Source: Clostridia bacterium (GTDB lineage Bacteria; Bacillota; Clostridia; Oscillospirales; CAG-272). Taken from it: a stretch of DNA of 50,901 nt. Below the pieces are notes generated by a model. The model searched no databases. It saw nothing but the letters and a program-made list of their open reading frames with translations, and was not told where the DNA came from. Shown in pieces: positions 36,071 to 45,262 of the stretch (positions are counted from its first letter, which is position 1; every line of letters starts with the position of its first letter). The stretch lies in contig JAGBCA010000001.1 in NCBI GenBank assembly GCA_017938205.1, positions 71,257-122,157 on the forward strand, written 5' to 3'. The translations under genes and the position numbers were made by a program.

Positions 36071-36649
36071 TTATATCTCTCCCGAGGCCTCCGGCGGCTC
36101 CGCGCCCGGCAAAATGGCAATGCCGTTATACACGCTTTCAAAGCAATCCGCCGTGTCCGCAACCTCCAGGCGCACGCCGAGGATCTTTATAAAGCGGGCA
36201 AAATCATAGGTATATGTGGAAAGCGGGCGGCGGAACACGTCGTCCGTTTGCGTGGCAACGAGGATATCCTCTCCGTCAAAGCCAACCACGAGAAGCGAAT
36301 GGTAGAAGCCCTCGCCCTCACGCCCAAGCTGGATCACATCCCCCACCTCCATTTCATCCGCGGCGCTTTCCTTGCCGTACGGCCCCACTCCCATGTTATT
36401 TATCATGAAATTATAAAAAAATTCCACACCTGTCCAGGAAGGAGAGCGGTCGTCGAGGCTTTTGTAATACCATCCGAAGGTTGGTGTTTCGTTCATTTCG
36501 CAGGCGCCCGCATAGATGCTTTGCGAAACAAAATTGGTGCAATTCCCACCGATGCCGCGAAAATTACCGAACAGCGGATTTTGTGAGAAAACCCATTTTT
36601 GCGCGTACCTCAGTGCCCGCTCTCTCTCATATGGCTTTGTTACCAGCAT
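36071..36649 (-). CDS. amidase-domain (Amidase_6-like) protein
   Basis: The 192-residue product matches the putative amidase domain seen in B. subtilis YhbB-like proteins: N-terminal YERERALRYAQKWVF, catalytic-looking GGNCTNFVSQSIYAGA (34-49, Cys37), a Trp/Tyr-rich middle (TFGWYYKSLDDRSPSWTG) and a histidine in FYHSLLVVGFDGEDILVATQTDD. This looks like an NlpC/CHAP-related papain fold. There is no signal peptide, so it should act inside the cell, or in the spore if expressed there. Promoter TTGCAC/TATAAT is divergent from guaA. Its substrate is unknown. Confidence 0.82.
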   Translation of the reverse strand: MLVTKPYERERALRYAQKWVFSQNPLFGNFRGIGGNCTNFVSQSIYAGACEMNETPTFGWYYKSLDDRSPSWTGVEFFYNFMINNMGVGPYGKESAADEMEVGDVIQLGREGEGFYHSLLVVGFDGEDILVATQTDDVFRRPLSTYTYDFARFIKILGVRLEVADTADCFESVYNGIAILPGAEPPEASGEI

Positions 36650-36681
36650 AAAACCGCCTCCTTTGAAAACAGATCATAGGC

Positions 36682-36711
36682 ATTATATGCATTTTTTTCT
36701 TCTCTGTGCAA
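36682..36711 (-). promoter_or_regulatory. promoter of the amidase-domain gene
   Basis: Minus strand TTGCAC (36706-36711), 18-base spacer, TATAAT (36682-36687). Confidence 0.62.
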
Positions 36712-36718
36712 AAAAATC

Positions 36719-36747
36719 TTGCAATTGCGCGCGCGTTGGTGTATAAT
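36719..36747 (+). promoter_or_regulatory. sigma-A promoter of guaA
   Basis: TTGCAA (36719-36724), 17-base spacer, TATAAT (36742-36747). The leader is about 55 bases, too short for a purine riboswitch with its own terminator. Confidence 0.72.
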
Positions 36748-36808
36748 GATGTGTATAATAAAAATGTAAAATTGCATACCGTCCGAAAACGGACGAAAGG
36801 AGACTTAT

Positions 36809-37810
36809 ATGGCAAACGAAAAAAGACCGGACACAATGGAAAGAATCACCACCAAGGCACTCGCAGATGCCTTTATCGAGGCAGAGGTTGCAAAGGTGCG
36901 CGCACAGGTGGGCGACAAAAAGGTTTTGCTCGCGCTTTCCGGCGGCGTGGATTCCTCCGTGGTTGCCGCACTGCTTATCAAGGCAATTGGCAAGCAGCTG
37001 ATCTGCGTGCACGTAAACCATGGCCTGATGCGTAAAAACGAATCCGAAAACGTGATCGAGGTTTTCAAAAACGGCTTGGATGCCAATTTGATCTACGTGG
37101 ATGCAACGGATAGATTTTTGAATCTTCTTGCAGGTGTTTCCGATCCCGAAAAGAAGAGAAAGATCATCGGCAAGGAGTTCATCGAGGTGTTTGCCGATGA
37201 GGCAAGAAAGCTTGAAGGCGTGGAGTTCCTCGCCCAGGGAACGATCTATCCCGATATTCTTGAAAGCATTAAGCAGGCAGAGGGCAAGAAGGCCGTCAAG
37301 TCCCATCACAACGTGGGCGGACTTCCCGAGGATCTTAAATTCTCGCTCGTTGAGCCGCTGAAATTCCTCTATAAGGATGAGGTACGCGTTGTCGGTGAGG
37401 CGCTCGGCCTGCCGCACGCCATGGTATACCGTCAGCCCTTCCCCGGCCCCGGCCTCGGCGTTCGCTGCCTCGGCGCGATCACGCGCGACCGCCTTGCCGC
37501 CCTTCGTGAGGCAGATGCCATCCTGCGCGAGGAATTTGACAAGTGCGGCCTCGCCGAGAAGGTTTGGCAGTATTTCGTCGTGATCCCCGACATCAAGAGC
37601 GTCGGCGTTAAGGACGACAGCCGCTACGAGGGCTGGCCCGCGATCCTGCGCGCCGTGAACACCAAGGACGCCATGACCGCCACCATCGAGCCCATCCCCT
37701 ACGACGTGCTCGCAAAGATCACCGCCCGCATCACCACAGAGGTTGACGGCATCAACCGCGTGCTCTACGACATTACCCCGAAGCCGACCGGAACGATTGA
37801 ATGGGAATAA
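36809..37810 (+). CDS. guaA: GMP synthase, ATP-pyrophosphatase subunit without glutaminase domain
   Basis: The enzyme aminates XMP to GMP. The 333-residue product has the PP-loop SGGVDSS (44-50), VNHGLMRKNE, the substrate region SHHNVGGLPEDLKF, RQPFPGPGLGVRCLG, and the dimerisation domain ending KPTGTIEWE. Typical bacterial GuaA is about 510 residues with an N-terminal class I glutamine amidotransferase domain; that domain is absent here, and upstream lies an unrelated minus-strand gene. It must use free ammonia or a partner encoded elsewhere, as in archaeal split GMP synthetases. ATG at 36809 follows AAAGGAG. The 3' side is a known integration hotspot in bacteria, and an accessory islet follows. 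Confidence 0.95.
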   Translation: MANEKRPDTMERITTKALADAFIEAEVAKVRAQVGDKKVLLALSGGVDSSVVAALLIKAIGKQLICVHVNHGLMRKNESENVIEVFKNGLDANLIYVDATDRFLNLLAGVSDPEKKRKIIGKEFIEVFADEARKLEGVEFLAQGTIYPDILESIKQAEGKKAVKSHHNVGGLPEDLKFSLVEPLKFLYKDEVRVVGEALGLPHAMVYRQPFPGPGLGVRCLGAITRDRLAALREADAILREEFDKCGLAEKVWQYFVVIPDIKSVGVKDDSRYEGWPAILRAVNTKDAMTATIEPIPYDVLAKITARITTEVDGINRVLYDITPKPTGTIEWE

Positions 37811-37867
37811 TAAACGCAAGTCGAAAAAGCCTTATATATCAAGGGTTTTCGGCACTTCAAACGGATT

Positions 37868-37887
37868 TTTGATACCGTTTTGATACC
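37868..37887. repeat. left putative attachment repeat of the accessory islet
   Basis: TTTGATACCGTTTT (37868-37881) is repeated exactly at 39782-39795. GATACC occurs twice here with an 11-base period (37871, 37882), as it does at the right end (39774, 39785). Confidence 0.6.
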
Positions 37888-37959
37888 AAAGAGAATAATA
37901 AACAACGGCAGGAATGTGAAAATTTTTGTCGTTGATTTATTGAAAATATCCATTTTGTG

Positions 37960-37988
37960 TTGACAAAACAGCATAAAAAGGATATAAT
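37960..37988 (+). promoter_or_regulatory. consensus promoter of the type III antitoxin RNA
   Basis: TTGACA (37960-37965), 17-base spacer, TATAAT (37983-37988): a perfect promoter, as expected for an RNA antitoxin that must exceed its toxin. Confidence 0.88.
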
Positions 37989-37993
37989 ATAAG

Positions 37994-38139
37994 TGCGGGT
38001 GTATCTCAGCCCTAAATGAGAAACTTACTAAGCGAACTTCTCTTGGTTCTTTCAAGAAAGTTACAAGTGAGTGTTTCGCTACTCAGAATGCGAAAGTTAT
38101 GTGATGAGGGCAAGGCACACTTGCCCTCATTTGCTTTTT
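37994..38139 (+). ncRNA. type III antitoxin RNA (ToxI-like), three pseudoknot units
   Basis: The transcript should start near 37994. Two full 36-base units (38021-38056, 38057-38092) open with AAA(C/G)TTAC; a 5'-shortened unit precedes them and AAAGTTA begins a third boundary at 38093. Each unit holds a 4-bp stem with an 8-base loop, and loop bases can pair with the unit's 3' tail. Unit 0: GGGT/GCCC, loop TCTCA with TGAGA. Unit 1: GAAC/GTTC, loop TCTTG with CAAGA. Unit 2: GAGT/ACTC, loop TTTCGC with GCGAAA. Stems and loops differ while pairing is kept. A terminator follows, then the toxin gene. The AAA at unit boundaries is a plausible ToxN processing site. Confidence 0.88.
38104..38139 (+). 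terminator. attenuating terminator between antitoxin RNA and toxin gene
   Basis: Perfect 11-bp stem ATGAGGGCAAG/CTTGCCCTCAT, 5-base loop, then TTGCTTTTT. It lies directly before AGGAGG of the toxin gene, the standard type III arrangement that limits toxin read-through. Confidence 0.92.
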
Positions 38140-38150
38140 AGGAGGACTCA

Positions 38151-38639
38151 ATGGACAACCTTAAGCTTTACGAAATTAACGGGAGCTATATTACATACCT
38201 CTCGGCGTATGCTCCGCATCTGTTTCAGAACAAGAAATCCGGGCAGAAGAACGAGAGAAAATATATCGGTATCGTTTTACATATCAACGGCTTCGATTAC
38301 TTCGCGCCGCTTTCCTCGTTCAAGGACAAGCATAGGATGATGAAGGAAGGACTCGATTTTATTAAGATCAAGGACTATGCCGTTATTAATCTGAACAATA
38401 TGTTCCCCGTACCGCTGAGTGAAGCAAAGTACGTTGATATAAGAAATGAGCGAGATCCTCACTACCGTGCGCTGCTTCTCGCCGAGTATCGTTATATTAA
38501 GTCCATTCAGGAGAAGATTTGGAAGAACGCGCAGAACGTTTATAAGATTAAAATCAAGGAGGGCGATGCTTCATCTCTCGCCAAGCGCTGCAACGATTTT
38601 CTTCTGCTTGAAAAGGCTTGCGCCGATTATATAAAATAA
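38151..38639 (+). CDS. toxN: type III toxin-antitoxin endoribonuclease, ToxN/AbiQ family
   Basis: ToxN-family ribonucleases cut mRNA and their own antitoxin transcript, and are held inactive in a closed complex with the antitoxin pseudoknots; several members give phage-abortive infection. The 162-residue product has the family signatures KLYEINGSYITYLS at the start, KYIGIVLHINGFDYFAPLSSFKDKH (38-61, including the Ser/Lys catalytic-loop region) and FIKIKDYAVINLNNMFPVP (70-88). Length fits. ATG at 38151 follows AGGAGG by 5 bases. Upstream lie the repeat RNA and its terminator. It is part of a small islet after guaA. Confidence 0.93.
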   Translation: MDNLKLYEINGSYITYLSAYAPHLFQNKKSGQKNERKYIGIVLHINGFDYFAPLSSFKDKHRMMKEGLDFIKIKDYAVINLNNMFPVPLSEAKYVDIRNERDPHYRALLLAEYRYIKSIQEKIWKNAQNVYKIKIKEGDASSLAKRCNDFLLLEKACADYIK

Positions 38640-38658
38640 ATATTTAAGAGGGGTTTCT

Positions 38659-39093
38659 ATGAATGATATAAAATGTTATATCAAAGACAAATTAACTGAA
38701 TTTAACGATAAATATAATGTAAAACACAAACTTGACAGTTGTTGGGGCAATGACAAAGATATGAAAAGACAATGGAAGCGAGATTGTGAAAATGTTCGGT
38801 TGCAGTGGCAAGATGTAAATTCGGTTTCAGATGTAAAAATGTATATCGAGCGATATGCTTCAATCGTCGAAAGATATCAGAACATTAGAGGCGTATACTT
38901 AGACTCTTACGATATGGATTTAGCATTGTATAGAGTCATTTCTGCTTTGCAAAAAATGGCACAATGTTATGACTATGAAGCACTTGGGTTTAATGGATGT
39001 AACAAAGAAGAAATAGATGCTTTGTTTGATAGATTATATCAAGTTTTTAATGATATGGAAGATGTTAACATTCGCCGTGCAATGCAAGATTGA
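38659..39093 (+). CDS. uncharacterised protein co-oriented with toxN
   Basis: The 144-residue product is predicted all-helical, rich in Lys, Asp, Asn and Tyr, with Trp at several positions (CWGNDKDMKRQWKRDCENVRLQWQDV). No family recognised. Its start lies 19 bases after the toxN stop, with GAGGGG as ribosome site, so it probably shares the toxin transcript. Base composition is clearly more AT-rich than toxN or the core genes, a sign of separate acquisition. It could be an accessory of the toxin locus or simple cargo. Confidence 0.72.
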   Translation: MNDIKCYIKDKLTEFNDKYNVKHKLDSCWGNDKDMKRQWKRDCENVRLQWQDVNSVSDVKMYIERYASIVERYQNIRGVYLDSYDMDLALYRVISALQKMAQCYDYEALGFNGCNKEEIDALFDRLYQVFNDMEDVNIRRAMQD

Positions 39094-39166
39094 AAAGAGT
39101 ATGGTGGATTATGAATAATCAAAATTAAGAATAAACAAAAATGATTTGATTTATTAGCAAAAACTC

Positions 39167-39195
39167 TTGTAATTATTCCGTTTTCATTGTATAAT
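39167..39195 (+). promoter_or_regulatory. promoter of the zinc-ribbon gene
   Basis: TTGTAA (39167-39172), 17-base spacer, TATAAT (39190-39195). Confidence 0.68.
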
Positions 39196-39220
39196 AAAGC
39201 GAACTGAAAAACTATGTTTT
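39189..39220 (+). repeat. 32-bp repeat, copy 1
   Basis: It begins in the -10 box of the zinc-ribbon promoter and matches 39727-39758 at 28 of 32 bases. Confidence 0.65.
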
Positions 39221-39264
39221 GAATTAAAAGCAAAACAATATTTTGCTTTAGGAAGGATGTAATT

Positions 39265-39657
39265 ATGGCTCTTATTAAGTGTCCAGAATGTGGAAAACAA
39301 GTTTCAAATCAAGCGAGTGCTTGTCCCAGCTGTGGTTATCCAATCAAAGGAGTTAATACTAACACCGCAAATATTCCAACAATGCTAAAATTTACTTCCA
39401 AAGATAGAAGTGCTAAATATGCTATTGTATGCGACGCTAAAACAGGTAAAGAATTGGCAAAAATTGACCGAGAAACAGCTCGCTCTATCAATATTACTAA
39501 ACCAACAGAAATTACATTTTGTGTGCGATTCTCTATGTTAATGTCATCAAATACTATTCATCATATCATTTATCCAGGAAAATGTTATGAACTCATGTAT
39601 TACAAAAAAACACTTACTTGGGATGTCGGCATTTCAGAGGTATCAGCAATTGTGTAA
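39265..39657 (+). CDS. small zinc-ribbon protein
   Basis: The 130-residue product has an N-terminal zinc ribbon (C6-x2-C9 and C20-x2-C23: CPECGKQVSNQASACPSCG), followed by a linker and a beta-rich domain of about 85 residues with no recognised family. No membrane segment. AT-rich composition matches the neighbouring 38659 gene. It has its own promoter and an AGGAAGG ribosome site. Zinc-ribbon plus unknown domain proteins are common cargo of mobile elements; function unknown. Confidence 0.75.
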   Translation: MALIKCPECGKQVSNQASACPSCGYPIKGVNTNTANIPTMLKFTSKDRSAKYAIVCDAKTGKELAKIDRETARSINITKPTEITFCVRFSMLMSSNTIHHIIYPGKCYELMYYKKTLTWDVGISEVSAIV

Positions 39658-39726
39658 CTGTAAAAAACAATAAACAATAAAATAATAAAAGCAAGAGAAA
39701 TATCAAGCAAGTATACTACACGTATA

Positions 39727-39758
39727 GTATAATAAAGCAAACAGAAAAAGTGTGTTTT
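39727..39758 (+). repeat. 32-bp repeat, copy 2, next to the right islet boundary
   Basis: 28 of 32 bases match the promoter/leader segment at 39189-39220. No gene follows before the putative attachment site, so this may be the promoter remnant of a lost gene. Confidence 0.6.
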
Positions 39759-39773
39759 TCGGGTGGTATTGGT

Positions 39774-39795
39774 GATACCAATTTGATACCGTTTT
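39774..39795. repeat. right putative attachment repeat of the accessory islet
   Basis: GATACC-N5-GATACC (39774-39790), with the exact 14-bp TTTGATACCGTTTT (39782-39795) shared with 37868-37881. Confidence 0.6.
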
Positions 39796-39901
39796 TTCGT
39801 AGACGCCATAGACGATGCGGAAAACAGCGGCCAAATTCCTCGAAAAACCGCGTGAAAAGACCTAAATTCACTCCATATAATGCTAATTTAAGCGAGTGGA
39901 A

Positions 39902-40070
39902 TGATTTTTGCTGTGCAAAAATCAACTATGATCGCCTACGGCGAGTTATGAGTTATGATACGCTTCGCGTAGTTATGATGCACCTGCGGTGCAGTTTAAA
40001 GTAACAAGGGCGATCATATCATAACGAGTGCGGAGCACTTTTATAACGTTTGGCGAGCCAAATTCATAAC
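39902..40070. repeat. hairpin-punctuated repeat array with spacer word GTTATGA/TCATAAC
   Basis: Small hairpins TGATTTTTGC-TGT-GCAAAAATCA, TCGCC-TAC-GGCGA, TACGC-TTC-GCGTA, TGCACC-TGC-GGTGCA, AGTGC-GGA-GCACT and TTTGGC-GA-GCCAAA are joined by GTTATGA words on the left and TCATAAC/TATAAC on the right. Same architecture as the array at 35829. Confidence 0.82.
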
Positions 40071-40078
40071 TCTAAACT

Positions 40079-40118
40079 AAAAAAGCGGCCCCGAAGCTTT
40101 ATTCCGGGCCGCTTTTTT
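40079..40118. terminator. terminator between the repeat array and hrcA
   Basis: AAAAAAGCGGCCC...GGGCCGCTTTTTT stem extended by GAA/TTC past one C-C mismatch, with T tracts on both strands. Confidence 0.82.
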
Positions 40119-40209
40119 GTTTATGCCCGCGAAAAAAGAAAAAATTAGCACTTTCAGCGCTTAACTGCAAATCTTAACAAAAAATTAAAATCTTTTTTTG
40201 CAAAAAGTC

Positions 40210-40238
40210 TTGACACATTAGAAAAAATAGAGTATATT
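40210..40238 (+). promoter_or_regulatory. sigma-A promoter of the hrcA operon
   Basis: TTGACA (40210-40215), 17-base spacer, TATATT (40233-40238). Confidence 0.78.
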
Positions 40239-40251
40239 ATAGTCACGAACG

Positions 40252-40278
40252 TTAGCACTCGCGAATGCCAAGTGCTAA
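40252..40278. promoter_or_regulatory. CIRCE operator (HrcA-binding site)
   Basis: TTAGCACTC-N9-AAGTGCTAA: the consensus 9-9-9 inverted repeat with one mismatch in the right arm. It begins just after the predicted transcription start, so HrcA binding would block hrcA-grpE-dnaK until heat stress. Confidence 0.94.
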
Positions 40279-40305
40279 AATTCGATCAAAAGAGAGGTGA
40301 GATGC

Positions 40306-41376
40306 TTGGAGGACAAACGGTTAACACCGAGAAAACAGAAGATCCTGCGCGCCATCGTGGATGCGCATATTCATCACGGCGAGCCGGTTGGCTCTAAATA
40401 TCTTGCTTCGGATATGCAGATCTCCGCTTCTCCCGCCACCATTCGTAACGAAATGGCGGATCTGGAGGAGATGGGTTACCTTGTGCAGCCGCACACCTCT
40501 GCGGGGCGCGTGCCGAGCGAGCTTGGTTATCGCTTTTACGTGGATGCTCTCGTCCGTCAGTACACTGCCACGCGCAGCGAGATCGACGAGATCAACGAAA
40601 AGCTGCGCTATAAGCTCACGGAGATGGACGAGATCCTCGCCGAGGTCTCCCGCCTGGCCGCCTCCTTCACGGATTATACGGGCATTGCCTTCAAGTCCGG
40701 TGCAGGGCAGGTCAGAGTGAACAAGTATGACAGCGTGTATCTCTCGGCAAGAGAGTTTCTGCTCGTCATGATGCTCAGCACGGGAACGGTCAAGACCAAG
40801 ACGATCCGTCTTTCCTTTGCGCTGACGCAGGAAGATCTGCGCCGCTTTACCGAGGCGGCAAACATCTATCTCACCAACCTCACGAGCGAAGGGCTTTCGA
40901 TGCCTGTGATCATGAAGCTCGAGGCCTTTATGGGGGCTGCGGGGGCGATCGTGCACCCTGCGGTGAAGGCCATTTACGAGGCGATGAGCGAGGTAGACAC
41001 GGCGGACGTCAAGGTGGACGGCGTAAACAAGCTTCTCAACTATCCGGAGTATTCGGACGTTTCGGAGCTGCGCGATCTTCTCGGCGTTTTAGAGGAAAAG
41101 GATCGGCTGATGGACGTGATCGCAACGCAGACCGTGGAGGAAAGCGACGGTATTCACGTTTATATCGGTGCGGAAAATTCCTCCGATGCGATGAAGAACA
41201 CCACGCTGATCTTCAAGGACGTTTATATCGGAGGCAAAAAGCTCTCCGTTGGCGTGATCGGGCCGAAGCGAATGAACTATTCCAAGGTGATCGACATGAT
41301 CAACCGCCTCGCCTTCGGGATCGACCGTATGTTTAATGAAGAGCCGGGGCTTCCCGAGCCGAAGGATAAGTATTAG
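40306..41376 (+). CDS. hrcA: heat-inducible transcription repressor HrcA
   Basis: HrcA binds CIRCE and represses class I heat-shock genes; GroEL helps fold it. The 356-residue product has an N-terminal winged helix (LTPRKQKILRAIVDAHIHHGEPVGSKYLA), the conserved SPATIRNEMADLEEMGYLVQPHTSAGRVPSELGYRFYVD stretch, and the C-terminal domain with IGAENSSDAMKNTTLI and GVIGPKRMNYSKVI. I choose TTG at 40306, about 5 bases after a strong GAGAGGTGAG ribosome site; the GTG at 40297 lies within that site. First gene of hrcA-grpE-dnaK, under its own CIRCE. Confidence 0.96.
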   Translation: MEDKRLTPRKQKILRAIVDAHIHHGEPVGSKYLASDMQISASPATIRNEMADLEEMGYLVQPHTSAGRVPSELGYRFYVDALVRQYTATRSEIDEINEKLRYKLTEMDEILAEVSRLAASFTDYTGIAFKSGAGQVRVNKYDSVYLSAREFLLVMMLSTGTVKTKTIRLSFALTQEDLRRFTEAANIYLTNLTSEGLSMPVIMKLEAFMGAAGAIVHPAVKAIYEAMSEVDTADVKVDGVNKLLNYPEYSDVSELRDLLGVLEEKDRLMDVIATQTVEESDGIHVYIGAENSSDAMKNTTLIFKDVYIGGKKLSVGVIGPKRMNYSKVIDMINRLAFGIDRMFNEEPGLPEPKDKY

Positions 41377-41387
41377 AAAGGGACACT

Positions 41388-41921
41388 ATGAAGGAAAATA
41401 AGAACGAGCCTCTGACCGAGGAGGCAAACAAGACCGCCGAGGCCGCAGAGGAAACGGCCGAGGCCGCGAAGGAGCCGACCGCAGAGGAGCGCATTGCCGC
41501 CCTGGAGGCCGAGCTGAAGGAAAAGAATGACCGCTATCTGCGCATGGCCGCAGAATACGATAACTTCCGCCGCCGCTCAAGAGAGGAAAAGGCCGCGACC
41601 TATGCGGATGCACTGGCCGATACCGTGGGCGAGCTGCTCCCGATCATCGACAACTTGGAGCGTGCCGCGATGTACGACGATGGCGAGAAGGTGAAGGAAG
41701 GTCTTGTGATGACGGCAAAATCCGTCTCTGCCGTGCTTGAAAAGCTCGGAGTTGAAACGGTTGGCGCCGTGGGAGAAACCTTTGACCCCAATCTGCATAA
41801 CGCCGTTTTCCACGTAGAGGACGAGAGCCTTGGTGAGGGCGAGATCGTAGAGGTGTTCCAAAAGGGATATAAAAAGGGAAACAAGATCATCCGTTTTGCA
41901 ATGGTGAAAACCGCAAACTGA
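41388..41921 (+). CDS. grpE: nucleotide exchange factor GrpE
   Basis: GrpE releases ADP from DnaK. The 177-residue product has a disordered Glu/Ala-rich N-terminus (about 1-40), a long coiled-coil helix (ERIAALEAELKEKNDRYLRMAAEYDNFRRRSREEK) and the beta-sheet head ending with GEIVEVFQKGYKKGNKIIRFAMVKTA. ATG at 41388 lies 11 bases after hrcA with GAAAGGG as ribosome site. Same operon as hrcA and dnaK. Confidence 0.96.
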   Translation: MKENKNEPLTEEANKTAEAAEETAEAAKEPTAEERIAALEAELKEKNDRYLRMAAEYDNFRRRSREEKAATYADALADTVGELLPIIDNLERAAMYDDGEKVKEGLVMTAKSVSAVLEKLGVETVGAVGETFDPNLHNAVFHVEDESLGEGEIVEVFQKGYKKGNKIIRFAMVKTAN

Positions 41922-41978
41922 TTTTTTGGTTTTCCAAAGGCAAGAGATTGCCGCGCACCGCTTGCAAAAAAGCAATAA

Positions 41979-43883
<1,905 letters not shown>

Positions 43884-43886
<3 letters not shown>

Positions 43887-43951
43887 TTGGATGGGTGTAT
43901 TTCGGTGAGAACGAAAATTCTCCCACAAAATCCCCTCCATCCAATCGCTGT
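43884..43951 (+). other. multi-tier hairpin starting at the dnaK stop codon
   Basis: Outer arms TGATTGGATGG (43884-43894 region)/CCATCCAATC (43942-43951) give a 10-bp stem, and inner arms GAGAA/TTCTC face each other across CGAAAA. No T tract follows, so an RNA-stability or processing element is more likely than a terminator. Confidence 0.6.
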
Positions 43952-44000
43952 GTGCGCAGACGGTATGATTTGTGCACATGGCCGGAAAGAAAGATAAGGG

Positions 44001-44053
44001 AAAGCAAAATTCGCGCTTTTTGTAAAGATTTATTTGCGAATTTTGCTTTTCTT
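44001..44053 (+). terminator. probable terminator between dnaK and dnaJ
   Basis: Perfect 14-bp arms AAAGCAAAATTCGC (44001-44014)/GCGAATTTTGCTTT (44036-44049) with a 21-base loop, then TCTTTG. The T-rich right arm suits a weak or partial terminator that would lower dnaJ relative to dnaK. Confidence 0.65.
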
Positions 44054-44117
44054 TGGGTAAGAACATAAATTTCAGACAAAAAGAAGAGCCGCATTGCGTG
44101 CTCTTTGAAGGATAAAT

Positions 44118-45257
44118 ATGGCAGATAAGAGAGATTACTATGAGGTCCTTGGGGTGCAGAAAAGCGCCTCGGAGGACGAGATCAAAAAGGCCTATCGCGT
44201 CTTAGCCAAGAAGTATCATCCCGACCTGCATCCCGGGGATGCAGAGGCCGAGGCAAAGTTCAAGGAGGCAAACGAGGCGTACGACGTGCTTTCGGATGCC
44301 GACAAGCGCGCAAAGTACGATCAGTACGGCCACGCCGCCTTTGATCCTGCCGCAGGCGGCGGCAGCGGCTTCGGCGGTTTTGGTGGCTTCGGCGGCTTTG
44401 GCGACTTCGATTTTGGGGACATCTTCTCCAATATGTTCGGTGGCGGCGGATCCTCGCGCAGCCGCGCGAATATGCCGATCGAGGGCGACGACGTGGCAAC
44501 CCGCGTCACCATCAGCTTTGAGGAGGCGGCCTTCGGATGCAAGAAGGAGGTTTCCTTCGCGCGCGTGGAGGAATGCGGCGAATGCAGCGGAAGCGGTGCG
44601 GCCAAGGGCACGAAGCCCGAGACCTGCCAGACCTGCCGCGGCACGGGCCGCGTAACGGTGCAGCAGCAAACCATGCTCGGCTATATGCAAACGCAGAAGG
44701 CCTGCTCGAATTGCCGCGGCACGGGTAAGATCGTGAAAACTCCCTGCAAAAACTGCAATGGCAAGGGATATATCAAGGTCAATAAAAAGCTGGACGTTTC
44801 GATCCCCGCGGGCATCGACTCGATGCAGCGCATCGTTCTGCGCGGACAGGGCTGCGCAGGCCGCAACGGCGGCACGAGCGGCGATCTGATCATTGAGGTC
44901 AGAGTGCGTCCGCACGACGTTTTCCGCCGTGAGGGCAATCACCTCTATTGCGAGGTGCCGATCACCTTTGCAGAGGCCGCGCTTGGCGCAGAGATCGACG
45001 TGCCGATCCTTGGCGGCAAGACCGAAAAACTCGAGATCCCCGAGGGAACGCAGACCGGCGCAAGCTTCACCCTGCGCGGTAAGGGTGTTGCGGATATCAA
45101 CACCAAGCGCCGCGGCGATCTGATCGTCACGGTGACCGTGGATACACCGCAGAACCTCTCCGCCGAGCAGAAAAAGCTGCTCAGGGATTTTGCAACCTCG
45201 CTTGGCGAGCAGAACAACAAAAAGAGCGCAGGCTTCTGGAAAAAGATCTTTAAATAA
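44118..45257 (+). CDS. dnaJ: chaperone DnaJ (Hsp40)
   Basis: DnaJ delivers substrates to DnaK and stimulates its ATPase. The 379-residue product has a J-domain with HPD (34-36), a Gly/Phe region ([23 protein letters not shown]), four zinc-finger repeats ([32 protein letters not shown]) and two beta C-terminal domains. All eight cysteines of a type I DnaJ are present. ATG at 44118 follows GAAGGA. No second CIRCE was found, so it likely depends on read-through from hrcA-grpE-dnaK or on an unrecognised promoter. Confidence 0.97.
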   Translation: MADKRDYYEVLGVQKSASEDEIKKAYRVLAKKYHPDLHPGDAEAEAKFKEANEAYDVLSDADKRAKYDQYGHAAFDPAAGGGSGFGGFGGFGGFGDFDFGDIFSNMFGGGGSSRSRANMPIEGDDVATRVTISFEEAAFGCKKEVSFARVEECGECSGSGAAKGTKPETCQTCRGTGRVTVQQQTMLGYMQTQKACSNCRGTGKIVKTPCKNCNGKGYIKVNKKLDVSIPAGIDSMQRIVLRGQGCAGRNGGTSGDLIIEVRVRPHDVFRREGNHLYCEVPITFAEAALGAEIDVPILGGKTEKLEIPEGTQTGASFTLRGKGVADINTKRRGDLIVTVTVDTPQNLSAEQKKLLRDFATSLGEQNNKKSAGFWKKIFK

Positions 45258-45262
45258 GAGAT

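Noticed and set aside
37995-38060. tRNA-like start GCGGGTGTATCTCAG
   Set aside because: The rest does not form a cloverleaf and lacks a T-arm and acceptor match; the region is better explained by the antitoxin pseudoknot units.
35829-40070. CRISPR array in the hairpin-rich repeats
   Set aside because: Repeats are only 7-9 bases, spacers are themselves palindromic and of uneven length, and no cas gene is present.
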